Shown here: positions 7,618-16,334 of the stretch, piece by piece
How the letters are laid out: the number at the start of each line of letters is the position of its first letter
How positions within the stretch are numbered: the stretch's first letter is position 1
Assembly (NCBI GenBank): GCA_965224435.1
Contig: OZ245048.1
Coordinates: 4,216,001-4,280,000, forward strand
Reading direction: 5' to 3'
DNA: 64,000 nucleotides
Source: JAJRQY01 sp965224435
GTDB lineage: Bacteria > Actinomycetota > Acidimicrobiia > Acidimicrobiales > SZUA-35
Notes under the pieces: generated by a model
The model's database searches: none
Told to the model about the DNA's origin: nothing
What the model saw: the letters and a program-made list of their open reading frames with translations, nothing else
Position numbers and translations under genes: made by a program

Positions 7618-9408
7618 TCACGAGTACATCGCTTCTATTTCTGCAGCGAACGTGCTGTGTATGCCACGACGCTTGAGCTTAGAAGTCGGAGTCAGCATTT
7701 CCGTGTCTGGCATCCATTCAGCCCCAAGCACCGTGACTCGCTTGACCGCTTCGGCATGGTTGAAGTTGGCCATTGCATCCTTCAAGCCAGCTTCGATCTC
7801 GGCCACGATCACCGGGTTGCTGCCAAGCTCTTCAATCGAGTCGTACTCGATGCCTTGGGAGCTAGCCCATTGAGGGGCAACGTCGGGATCAAGAACAACC
7901 AGGGCAGAAACGAACGGTCGAGCGTCACCAATGGCACAGGCTTGTCCGACGAGCGGAATCATCTTGAGCGCTGCTTCGAGATTTGCGGGCGACAGGTTCT
8001 TGCCGCCCGCGGTAATGATCAGTTCTTTCTTACGGTCAACGATTTTGAGGTAGCCCTCATCATCGAATTCGCCAATATCACCAGTGTGGAACCAGCCATC
8101 GCTCATGACCTCAGCGGTCTTTTCCGGCAGGTTCAGATAGCCACGGAAGATGTTTCCGCCGCGACAGATCACCTCACCGTCTTCAGCCAACTCGACCTCA
8201 ACACCAGGGGCGGCTCGGCCGACAAAACCTGCCTTGACCCGGTAAGGATCCCACGTTGTTGGGCCAGTAGTTTCCGACAGCCCGTAGATTTCTGACAAGG
8301 GCACACCAATGGTGCGGAACCAGGCCAAGATTTCTGCCGGGATTGGGGCAGCACCAGTTATGGCGACAACTAGTTGATCAAGCCCAACTAGTTCACGAAT
8401 CGGGGTGAAGGCAACCGCATCGAGGAAGGCATAGGTTTCGAGCTCTTCTTCGGTGGCTGTTCCCAAGGTCATCTTTTCCGCAATTGGTGCGGCTGCCTCG
8501 ACTGCTTCGTTGACTGCCTTCTCCTTCTCCGGATCAGCCGAAAGAGCAGCCTTCACACCGCCATAGATCTTCTCCCACACCCGAGGTACGCCAAACATGA
8601 CGTTGGGTCGAACATGTCCGGCATAAGCGGCAAGTTCCTTGGGATCGGGGCAACAGGTGACTTCGAGGCCAAGGAAGAGTGGCTGGTAATGGCCGGTGGC
8701 CCGCTCGGCGATGTGGGCCATCGGGAGATAGCTGATGATGCGCTGGCCGGCAATCTCGTCAATGTCGAGCGCAAGACGCAGACACTCAATAGTCCAGGAG
8801 ACATTGGCATGATCCAGCATCACTCCCTTTGAGGGACCGGTTGTGCCCGAGGTGTAAATCAGGGTGGCTAGATCACTTGGCTGCGCGGTTTCGGCGGCGA
8901 CATCGAGATCCAATGGGTCGCTACTCAAGAGATCGGCCAGTGAGAACTCTGAGCCCTCGATCTCATCCACCGAACCAAGATTCTTTAGGCCGCTGATCTC
9001 ACCACGGGCTGCGCTAAATGAGTCATAGAAGCCCTGGTGCTCGACAATGGCCATCGTGGCCCCGGCATCATTGCAGAGGTAAGCGATTTGTTCGGACGAA
9101 GACGAGTTGTAGATCGACACTGGCGTCGCACCCAGAAAGAGACAGGCCGTATCAAGAACATGGAAGGACGGCATGTTGCGGATCATCAGCATGACCCGAT
9201 CTCCATGGCCAACACCACGGGCGGCCAGTCCGGCCGCAGCGCGAGCTACCTGATCCGCTAGTTCCGAATAGGTAGTCTCGCTCCAACTGTCATCATCATT
9301 CTTCCATCGCAAGGCAACCAGATCACCGTGTTCCTCGACCGTGCGCAAGAAGGCTTTCGGAATGGTGGTGCTCTCGGTTAGTGCGGTGATTTCAGCTGAC
9401 GTTGGCAC
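7618..9408 (-). CDS. Long-chain acyl-CoA synthetase (AMP-forming, FadD15-like)
   Basis: 596-aa ANL-superfamily enzyme that activates a fatty acid with ATP and CoA at the inner membrane face. The P-loop-like motif YTSGTTGPSKG is at about residues 190-200. YGLSETTGP and GWFHTGDIG carry the adenine- and ATP-binding residues, and KIVDRKKELIITAGGKN is the hinge with the catalytic-lysine region. Length fits long-chain synthetases with the extended middle domain. GTG start with GGGAG upstream. The small lipoprotein gene follows in the same direction. Confidence 0.9.
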   Translation of the reverse strand: MPTSAEITALTESTTIPKAFLRTVEEHGDLVALRWKNDDDSWSETTYSELADQVARAAAGLAARGVGHGDRVMLMIRNMPSFHVLDTACLFLGATPVSIYNSSSSEQIAYLCNDAGATMAIVEHQGFYDSFSAARGEISGLKNLGSVDEIEGSEFSLADLLSSDPLDLDVAAETAQPSDLATLIYTSGTTGPSKGVMLDHANVSWTIECLRLALDIDEIAGQRIISYLPMAHIAERATGHYQPLFLGLEVTCCPDPKELAAYAGHVRPNVMFGVPRVWEKIYGGVKAALSADPEKEKAVNEAVEAAAPIAEKMTLGTATEEELETYAFLDAVAFTPIRELVGLDQLVVAITGAAPIPAEILAWFRTIGVPLSEIYGLSETTGPTTWDPYRVKAGFVGRAAPGVEVELAEDGEVICRGGNIFRGYLNLPEKTAEVMSDGWFHTGDIGEFDDEGYLKIVDRKKELIITAGGKNLSPANLEAALKMIPLVGQACAIGDARPFVSALVVLDPDVAPQWASSQGIEYDSIEELGSNPVIVAEIEAGLKDAMANFNHAEAVKRVTVLGAEWMPDTEMLTPTSKLKRRGIHSTFAAEIEAMYS

Positions 9409-9504
9409 GGACTCTCCCTCGGTAGTTCATCATCTTGTTTTCCTATGCCGGACCAAACGGCCCGCCACGGCTGTAGAAGCAACACCGTAGTAGAGTCAAC
9501 GTGG

Positions 9505-9927
9505 ATGTCTGACTTCAAGCCAACGACAGATCAGCCGGATCTCATTGATGCTGACGATACGCCAGTCGAATCGATCGCAAAGTCACGCGATGCGGCCATC
9601 CAGAAACGGCGCAAACGAGCGCTGCGGTGGTTGGCGGTTGGTGCAGCTTTGATCCTGATAGCGATGGGATTCACTCCGTGGCGAGTCTTCGTTGCGGTGA
9701 TTAGCAACTACGTCCTACTCAACCTTGGCATGACCATCATCGGCTCCTTCGCTCGACCAGTTCCGGAGCCTCCTCCACCGGGAGAGCTTCGACGAGTCAA
9801 GCTCACGTACCGATGCTCATCATGTGGAGCAGAACTGCGCATGAGTTTGGCCAACGATCAGGTGCCGGAGCCACCTCGGCACTGCGCCGACGAGATGGAA
9901 CTGACGACCGACTTGAGCGAGATCTAG
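9505..9927 (+). CDS. Small membrane protein with C-terminal zinc ribbon
   Basis: 140-aa protein from ATG 9505 (the frame is open from 9445). A charged N-terminal region (DAAIQKRRKRALR) is followed by two close hydrophobic segments at about residues 40-60 and 65-80. The cytoplasmic tail has CSSCG and HC, arranged like a treble-clef or zinc-ribbon site. The function is unknown. It is divergent from fadD and convergent with the DUF2142 gene. Confidence 0.6.
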   Translation: MSDFKPTTDQPDLIDADDTPVESIAKSRDAAIQKRRKRALRWLAVGAALILIAMGFTPWRVFVAVISNYVLLNLGMTIIGSFARPVPEPPPPGELRRVKLTYRCSSCGAELRMSLANDQVPEPPRHCADEMELTTDLSEI

Positions 9928-9948
9928 TCTCGCTCCAGCTTGTCCGAC

Positions 9949-11487
9949 TCAGTCCTCGGCCTCAATCTGAGGTGCTTGAGCAAATGCTGTTGTCAGCCAC
10001 ATTGCTATGGGAACAGAGACCATGCCAGCGAGGCCGAGCAACACGATTCCAGCATTTCCAACCGGAGGTATCCACTGGACACCCCCGGAGAAGTTCGGAA
10101 CGATATACCGACTGCGAATCTGTAGCCCGTACATATACCGACTAGCGATCCAAAGGGCCGAAAATGATGACCCGAGCCAAGCGGTCAAGCTGAGCTTTTG
10201 GAGTCTGCCAGCCATGGAACCGGACGATGTGCCCGCCCACAAGATCAGCCAGGCAGCTAGGACAGGAATCACATAGCGTCCCTGCCACAAGAACTTCGTC
10301 TGGAACATCAGTGCGGTGACCCCGAGCACGATCGTGGCAAGGAACTGGAGGCTAATGCGGCGCTTCGGCATCTCGCTTTCACTGTTGATCGTGGCGAGCA
10401 CAAGCATCATGAAGATGCATCCGAAGATGAGAAGCATCACTGGGGTTGGAAGCGGTGTAAGAAGCCATCCCAACACTCCGACTGACTCCCATAACATGTC
10501 GCCCCAGCGGAGGGGAATTGCAAGCAGGCGCTCCACACCCGGAGCAGGAACAGTTTTTCCTGTGCCACCTTCCAAGCTTCTAGCGCCAATAGCGAAACCG
10601 AACCAGCCGAGAGCCATCACTAGGATCACTAGACTGCCGACCAGGGCAGGCAGAAGCGGTCGGAATACTTCTCGCCAAGTCTGGTCTTCACGACCCTCGC
10701 GAACATAGAGGACTCCGAAGATTAAGAGCGGCGCTGCCCACAGAAATCCCAGCGGGCGACTCAAGGCCAGCCACGCCATGCCATACAGGAATGTTCCCAG
10801 AGAGATCGGTTCAAGCATGGCTGACCTCGAGAAAACGACGAGTCCGACGGAGGCGGCTATTGCGCCGGCGATCTCGGTTCCACTGGGGCTGATCGAACCA
10901 CTGACAAACATGGTGATCGGGGTCAAAGTCACGATAATGAACGGAATCAACTTCGGTGCTCGACGCCAGGCCAGAACGAAAGCCGGAAGAAGCAGCGACC
11001 ATGTGAGGAGTGCTCCAACCATGCGGCCAACAATCGCTGCGTTGCCAATCCCCATTTCGATAGAGGCTCGCATCGCTCCGCCAACGATGATGTAGTAGGG
11101 CGGAGGGTAGCGGACGTCCCTCGTCTGCTTGACGGTGATGACCCCGGCCTCATCGCAGGTCGCAGCCGACTGTGGTAGACGACGATGGCAGATCGGGTCC
11201 GGGACAAGACCCGGTGGCACGGTGACGCTCGTGCAGATTGGCCACTCGGGAATGCAGTCAGGCGAAATTTCGAACACGTCTTGCCCAGTAACCAGGCCCC
11301 AAGCGTACGCGATGTGCTCGGGCTCATCCGGACTTGCTCCCACTGGGGAGGCAAAGGTCCAGGCCATCAGCGGGATGAGTATTGCGACTCCCCAAATCAG
11401 CACCACTTGGCCAATTGAACGTGGAGCGACTATGGAGTCAGCATCGGAGGATTTCGTCTCTAGTGTGTCATCCTGCCGGTCTCGCAT
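9949..11487 (-). CDS. DUF2142-type polytopic membrane protein
   Basis: 512-aa protein with about eleven hydrophobic segments. The first extracellular loop contains SPDEPEHIAYAWG, the acidic DEPEH motif typical of DUF2142 and related GT-C-fold glycosyltransferases that use lipid-linked sugars. This suggests a role in exported polysaccharide or protein glycosylation, but the activity is unproven. ATG 11487 was preferred over TTG 11499. It stands alone, upstream of the AT-rich region that separates it from crgA. Confidence 0.65.
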   Translation of the reverse strand: MRDRQDDTLETKSSDADSIVAPRSIGQVVLIWGVAILIPLMAWTFASPVGASPDEPEHIAYAWGLVTGQDVFEISPDCIPEWPICTSVTVPPGLVPDPICHRRLPQSAATCDEAGVITVKQTRDVRYPPPYYIIVGGAMRASIEMGIGNAAIVGRMVGALLTWSLLLPAFVLAWRRAPKLIPFIIVTLTPITMFVSGSISPSGTEIAGAIAASVGLVVFSRSAMLEPISLGTFLYGMAWLALSRPLGFLWAAPLLIFGVLYVREGREDQTWREVFRPLLPALVGSLVILVMALGWFGFAIGARSLEGGTGKTVPAPGVERLLAIPLRWGDMLWESVGVLGWLLTPLPTPVMLLIFGCIFMMLVLATINSESEMPKRRISLQFLATIVLGVTALMFQTKFLWQGRYVIPVLAAWLILWAGTSSGSMAGRLQKLSLTAWLGSSFSALWIASRYMYGLQIRSRYIVPNFSGGVQWIPPVGNAGIVLLGLAGMVSVPIAMWLTTAFAQAPQIEAED

Positions 11488-11499
11488 GACCGGGCACAA

Positions 11500-11672
11500 T
11501 AGTCGAGACTAAGGAGGTAGACGGAGACCCTCCATTGACCACTTATCCACAGGCAATTTGAGGAACTAAATCCCAAATACACAGGATGTGGACAATACTG
11601 TGACAAGTAATGGTTTCGTAATCAATCCGCAATCTTGGGATCGACTAGTCATAATTACCTAACGAAGCCGGG
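11500..11672. other. AT-rich intergenic region with two DnaA-box-like 9-mers
   Basis: TTATCCACA at 11543-11551 equals the bacterial DnaA-box consensus. TTGTCCACA on the minus strand (11587-11595) is the form common in actinobacteria. They face each other, 44 bp apart start to start, in a region richer in A and T than its surroundings. No gene is visible here, and no dnaA or dnaN lies in the window. The neighbouring crgA-trpG-pknB block is origin-proximal in mycobacteria. Confidence 0.5.
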
Positions 11673-11957
11673 CTAGCGGTACTGCGTAGCGGTAACAATA
11701 CCGCCGAGAACCAGCCCTAGTCCTCCAAGCAGATACCAATTTGATGGGGCACCCGGAAGTAAATCTACATAATTGAGAAGGATCATCAAGACCCCAAGTA
11801 CCAGTAGAAGACCCATCAAAATGGGTACCCAGCTGGGAGAGGGTTTGTAGGCATCTTGCGCCGGAGTATTTCGCGGCGATATTTCGCTCGCTTCGGCTCC
11901 CTCGGGGCGCGTACCCTTCGCAGTTACACGGCTCTTGTGCTTGTCCTGTCGTACCAT
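11673..11957 (-). CDS. crgA: CrgA-like cell division membrane protein
   Basis: 94-aa protein with a basic, disordered N terminus (QDKHKSR) and then two membrane helices, starting at the conserved type of junction PSPSWVPILM and ending ATQYR. Size, two-TM topology, the SWVP entry motif and the final T-x-Y/W-R match CrgA, which recruits FtsI/RodA-PBP and other divisome parts in actinobacteria. Context is strong: it is divergent from trpG/pabA and next to pknB-pbpA-rodA-pstP-fhaB-fhaA, as in mycobacteria. ATG 11957 was chosen over an upstream ATG at 11978. Confidence 0.82.
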   Translation of the reverse strand: MVRQDKHKSRVTAKGTRPEGAEASEISPRNTPAQDAYKPSPSWVPILMGLLLVLGVLMILLNYVDLLPGAPSNWYLLGGLGLVLGGIVTATQYR

Positions 11958-12066
11958 CGAGCCCAAGCCTAGCCGCACCGCATCGTGGCGCGCTGTTCAA
12001 GCAGCCAACCGTTCAAATGAGAACTATTCCAAGGCCATTCCAGCCAATGGACAGTACGCTCCCGAG

Positions 12067-12642
12067 GTGTCCCCCCGGATCCTTGTCATCGACAACTACG
12101 ACTCCTTCGTCTACAACCTGGTGCAGTATCTGGGCGAATTGGGTGCTGACCCTGTCGTCATTCGCAACGACCAACAGACCGTGGATCAGCTGGCCAACCT
12201 CAACCCAGACGGCCTATTGATTTCGCCCGGTCCGGGCCGGCCCGACGATGCTGGAGTATCACTGGATGCCATCGGGTTCTTCGGCACCCGCATTCCTGTG
12301 TTCGGGGTCTGCCTCGGTCATCAATGCATCGGCCAGCTCTTTGGCGGACACGTTATTCGTGCCCCAGAGCTCATGCACGGCAAGACATCATCAGTCATCC
12401 ACCAACAACAGGGCGTCTTTGCTGATCTACCAAGTCCATTGCGGGCCACGCGTTACCATTCGCTGATCGTCGAACGAGAGACGCTCCCCGAGACTCTCGA
12501 GGCCACGGCCGAAACACGCGACGGACTCGTCATGGGACTCCGTCATCGAACACTCGACATCGAAGGGGTCCAGTTTCATCCCGAGTCGATTCTCACTGCC
12601 GCAGGCCAAGACCTGGTGAGCAACTTCCTGAGTCGCTGCTAA
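12067..12642 (+). CDS. trpG/pabA: Glutamine amidotransferase of anthranilate/aminodeoxychorismate synthase
   Basis: 191-aa class-I glutamine amidotransferase that supplies ammonia to a TrpE/PabB partner. RILVIDNYDSFVYNLVQYL is the family N terminus. The nucleophile Cys is in GVCLGHQ, and His/Glu of the triad are in VQFHPES. GTG 12067 places this N terminus at the normal point; the frame is open upstream to 11935, where it would overlap crgA. No trpE or pabB is in the window. An isolated trpG-like gene beside pknB is the usual actinobacterial arrangement and suggests a shared folate/tryptophan role. Confidence 0.88.
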   Translation: MSPRILVIDNYDSFVYNLVQYLGELGADPVVIRNDQQTVDQLANLNPDGLLISPGPGRPDDAGVSLDAIGFFGTRIPVFGVCLGHQCIGQLFGGHVIRAPELMHGKTSSVIHQQQGVFADLPSPLRATRYHSLIVERETLPETLEATAETRDGLVMGLRHRTLDIEGVQFHPESILTAAGQDLVSNFLSRC

Positions 12643-12654
12643 CAGGCCTCGCTT

Positions 12655-14688
12655 CTAGCCGCCGTCGCCTTCGGTGACCTCCGATGTAGGTTCGTCAGTC
12701 GAGGGAACCGTCGACGGTACCGTTGTCGGTGGTGGGTCAGCGGCCCGACCAACATTGATGGTCACCGTCGAACCAACTTCGAGATTGGTGTTTGGTAACG
12801 GGTCCTGCGAGATCACCTTGCCAACCTGAGGGGCATCGGCCGCCACCTCGACAAAGACAACAACAACCTCAAAACCCTTGCTCTGGATTGCTTGCTCGGC
12901 CGCCTGCTGAGTCAACCCGACCACGATCGGCACCAGATCAGTCTCGGGACCGTCAGACACATACAGCAAGACAACACGGTCCTTGGAGACTGGGGTACCG
13001 GCAACCGGATCGGTACGGATGACTAAACCCTTCTCCACGTCTGAGGACGGCTCAAGGATGATGCTGGGATTAGGCAAGCCCGCTAGACCGAGCGAGTTGC
13101 TGGCCTCACCGTTAGTCAAACCTGTCAGGTCCGGGACATCAATCTGGGCCGGGCCAGTCGAGATGGTCAGCGTGATCAGAGCGTCATCATTCACTTCTTG
13201 ATTGGGTTGAGGTGACATCCCAATGACAATTCCCTCGTCGTACACATCACTGGCTTCACGGATCCGGTCAACCCGGAGATTGAGAGCATTCAGTTGCTGC
13301 TGAGCGTCCGCCTCGGTAAGGCCAGTCACATTAGGCAAGGGCACCGTGTCCAGGGTCTTGCTTATCTTGATTGTGACGGTGCTGCCTTCGGCCAGCTCGG
13401 CGCCTTCGCCTGGATCTTGAGCAAATACCAAGCCCGGCTCGGTGTCGGCGTTCTCTTCAAAGACGGTATTCGGTTGTAGGCCCGCAGCAATCAGAACCCG
13501 TTCGGCATCAGCCTGGCTAGATCCCAGAACACCCGGCGTTTCGATGGTTGCAACTCCCGGCTCGACGTCGCCTGAGTCACCACCAAGAGCACTGAACGCG
13601 TACAGAATGATGCCAGCCAGCGCGATAAGTAGGAGGGCCAGCAGGGCAAGGAAGGCCCCGTTGCGCCGTGGTGGTTCGTAGTACTCTTCCACCGGTATTT
13701 CCTGCTGAGCGGCCACAGTGGCAGGCATGGCCCGAGTGGAGTCAATGACGGCTCGGCCACTGTCTTCTTGGCGTTGCTGTTGCACCTGAGCAGCGACCTG
13801 AGGCTGCTCGCTCGGCACAACCGCACCAGTGGACGGAACCCCGGTCAAGGGCTCACCCTTGCGAAAGCGACGCAGATCGGCGCGAACATCTTCAGCCGAG
13901 GCGTAACGCTGGTCAGGATTCTTGGCCAGCAGCCTGGAAATAATTCCCTCCAGCGATTTGGGAATGGCCGGATTGATCGAGGTTGGCCGCGGCGGCGCCT
14001 CTTGCACATGCTTGTAGGCGATAGCGACTGGTGAGTCACCCAAGAACGGTGGGGTTCCCGTAAGCATTTCGAACAGGACGACACCCAGGGAGTACAAGTC
14101 GCTTCGTGGGTCGACGTTTTTGCCCTGTGCTTGTTCCGGAGAGAAGTAGGTTGCGGTGCCCATGACAGAACCGGTCTGGGTGAGATCATCGCCCCCACCG
14201 AAGGCTCGGGCAATGCCAAAGTCGGTCACCTTGACCTGGCCCGCTGGCGTGATGAGAATATTGCCGGGCTTCACATCACGATGCACGGTGCCGTTGCGGT
14301 GGGCAAACCCAAGAGCGGCGGCCACATCAGTAGAGATTTCTGCTGATCGGTCCGGGTGAAGGGTTCCTTCAGCTCGAATGATTTCGGCCAGGCTTCGACC
14401 TTCCACATACTCCATGACGATGAAGTATGTGTTATCGTGTTCGCCCCAATCATAGACCGCAACGATGCTCGGATGATTGAGATTGGCTGCAGCTTGGGCT
14501 TCACGGCGGAAGCGTTCAACAAAAGTCGGTTCGGCCGCAAACTGCGGGAATAGAACCTTGACCGCTACTGGTCGATCCAGCAGTTGATCCCGCGCCAAAA
14601 ACACGTCAGCCATGCCTCCACGAGCCAGGCGGCGGTGAAGTTCATATCGACCATTGAGGACGGGGCGGGCGGGGGGAGAATCGGACAC
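12655..14688 (-). CDS. pknB: PASTA-domain Ser/Thr protein kinase PknB
   Basis: 677-aa membrane receptor kinase that controls cell-wall synthesis and division. The cytoplasmic Hanks-type kinase has a glycine loop (LARGGMADVF, residues 21-30), Lys44 in VAVKV, HRDVKPGN (about 137) and DFGIARA. A juxtamembrane linker leads to one membrane helix at about 343-367. Four extracellular PASTA repeats of about 67 residues follow, then a Thr/Pro/Ser-rich tail. PASTA repeats bind muropeptides or lipid II in this family. GTG start. It follows pbpA in the same direction after a 128-bp gap, the largest in the block, which may hold its own promoter. Confidence 0.95.
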   Translation of the reverse strand: MSDSPPARPVLNGRYELHRRLARGGMADVFLARDQLLDRPVAVKVLFPQFAAEPTFVERFRREAQAAANLNHPSIVAVYDWGEHDNTYFIVMEYVEGRSLAEIIRAEGTLHPDRSAEISTDVAAALGFAHRNGTVHRDVKPGNILITPAGQVKVTDFGIARAFGGGDDLTQTGSVMGTATYFSPEQAQGKNVDPRSDLYSLGVVLFEMLTGTPPFLGDSPVAIAYKHVQEAPPRPTSINPAIPKSLEGIISRLLAKNPDQRYASAEDVRADLRRFRKGEPLTGVPSTGAVVPSEQPQVAAQVQQQRQEDSGRAVIDSTRAMPATVAAQQEIPVEEYYEPPRRNGAFLALLALLLIALAGIILYAFSALGGDSGDVEPGVATIETPGVLGSSQADAERVLIAAGLQPNTVFEENADTEPGLVFAQDPGEGAELAEGSTVTIKISKTLDTVPLPNVTGLTEADAQQQLNALNLRVDRIREASDVYDEGIVIGMSPQPNQEVNDDALITLTISTGPAQIDVPDLTGLTNGEASNSLGLAGLPNPSIILEPSSDVEKGLVIRTDPVAGTPVSKDRVVLLYVSDGPETDLVPIVVGLTQQAAEQAIQSKGFEVVVVFVEVAADAPQVGKVISQDPLPNTNLEVGSTVTINVGRAADPPPTTVPSTVPSTDEPTSEVTEGDGG

Positions 14689-14816
14689 AGCATGAAGAGG
14701 TTAGTGAGAACCCAGGAAGAAAGGGCGCGAGCTACCAGTTTGCTAAGGAACTCAACTCATTCCAATTCGAGATCGAGTCCAACATTTGATCCCCAGAAGC
14801 GAACGCTGGCCCGCCC

Positions 14817-16334
14817 TTACCCCTCCGAAGCAGCGAAAAAGGCCTCAAGCATGCGACGAACCACGGGACCAGCCGTCCGGCCGCCCGTTTGCTCGGGGTC
14901 AGCATCATTGGCCTCGACCAATACAGCGATGACCACCTCGGGCTTCGCCCCGACCGGTCCGGCAAAGGAGACCATCCAGGCGTGAGACTTCGCTGGCACC
15001 GTGCCAAGCTGCGCGGTTCCGGTCTTGGCTCCAACGGCTAACTCAGGAAACCCGATCACCTGTCCGGTCCCGTTCTCAACCACATTGATCATGGCCGTTC
15101 GAAGGTCTGCGGCTACTTGAACCGAGATTGGCTGCTGCCAGACCGACGGTGAATATTCCTCAACCACATCGCCGCTCTTATTCCGGACTTCAGAAACAAC
15201 ATGGGGGACCATCATCTCCCCATCATTGGCGATCGCAGCGGCAACCAGTGCCATCTGTAGTGGTGTTGCCGCAACATCGAATTGGCCGATAGCCGCCTGG
15301 GCTAGGCCGGGGGTGTTCTCGAAGACTCCTGCAGGAACCTCCAAGGAAGGAGAGCGGATCTCCTCGCCATAGTCCGTTGGAAACTGGCTGGTTGCTGCAG
15401 CCGGAAGATCAATCGGGGGAACCGTGTTGAAGCCATAAGCCTGAGCTTGATCGATCATGCGGGCTGGCCCAAGCAGCTCCGCACCCAGTCGGGCAAAGCC
15501 GACATTGCATGATGAGGTCAGCAAGGCCAGTAGGTCGCCACCGCAGTTGAATCCACCGAAGTTGGAGATGGCGTGGGTGGTTCCCGGTGCCACATACTCC
15601 GACTCAACATCAAACACCGGACTGGTGAGGGTCACGACGTTCGCTTCCAGACCGGCCGAGGCTGTTACCAGCTTGAAGGTTGATCCAGGGAAGTAGACGT
15701 CACGGTAAGCGGATGCCCGCAACGGGTTCGCCTCATCAGCGAGCAGGTCCGCGTAGGCCTGGTTGACCGCTGTTCCGTCTTGTGCCGCCAGCACGTTCGG
15801 GTCATAGGAAGGGTTAGACCACATGGCCAGAATCTCACCGGTGTTTGGATCCAGGGCAACCACGGAACCCTTCTTGTTACCCAATGCATCTCTGGCCGCC
15901 GATTGCAGGTCATGACGCACAGAGAGGGTGATCTGGCCAGTGGAGTCTGAATCATTCAGAAGGTTCGTCAGCCCATCCAGTTGCAGGCTTGGCGTTCGTC
16001 CCACCAGTTCATCGTTGTAGCTGCGCTCAACTCCAGTGGCGCCAACATTGAACGAGAGATGGCCAGTGATGTGGGCGAACAACTCGCCTTCCGGATATTC
16101 CCGCTGAAATTCAAACGGACCATCGCTGGGTACTGACCGAGCAACAACTTCGTGATCTGCGGTCGAGATGAGGCCGCGTGGGCGGGCAAAATCACGTTGC
16201 ACGGTCCGAGTGTTAGCCGGGTTTTCCCGCAGGTCAGTATTGCTGAATACCTGGATCCGATTGAGCTGCACAAACAAGACCGCGAAGCATGCAAGCAAGA
16301 CCATCAGGACGTGACGTAGCGAGCGATCAATCAC
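14817..16334 (-). CDS. pbpA: Class B penicillin-binding protein (PbpA, transpeptidase)
   Basis: 505-aa membrane-anchored D,D-transpeptidase. An N-terminal signal anchor (LMVLLACFAVLFVQL) precedes the PBP dimer region and a transpeptidase domain with all three catalytic motifs: STFK (Ser218 to Lys221), SCN (about 271) and KTGTAQ (about 437). It is short, as in the mycobacterial PbpA type, and lacks PASTA repeats. The GTG start overlaps the rodA stop by 4 nt, so a RodA-PbpA glycosyltransferase-transpeptidase pair is translated together. Confidence 0.94.
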   Translation of the reverse strand: MIDRSLRHVLMVLLACFAVLFVQLNRIQVFSNTDLRENPANTRTVQRDFARPRGLISTADHEVVARSVPSDGPFEFQREYPEGELFAHITGHLSFNVGATGVERSYNDELVGRTPSLQLDGLTNLLNDSDSTGQITLSVRHDLQSAARDALGNKKGSVVALDPNTGEILAMWSNPSYDPNVLAAQDGTAVNQAYADLLADEANPLRASAYRDVYFPGSTFKLVTASAGLEANVVTLTSPVFDVESEYVAPGTTHAISNFGGFNCGGDLLALLTSSCNVGFARLGAELLGPARMIDQAQAYGFNTVPPIDLPAAATSQFPTDYGEEIRSPSLEVPAGVFENTPGLAQAAIGQFDVAATPLQMALVAAAIANDGEMMVPHVVSEVRNKSGDVVEEYSPSVWQQPISVQVAADLRTAMINVVENGTGQVIGFPELAVGAKTGTAQLGTVPAKSHAWMVSFAGPVGAKPEVVIAVLVEANDADPEQTGGRTAGPVVRRMLEAFFAASEG

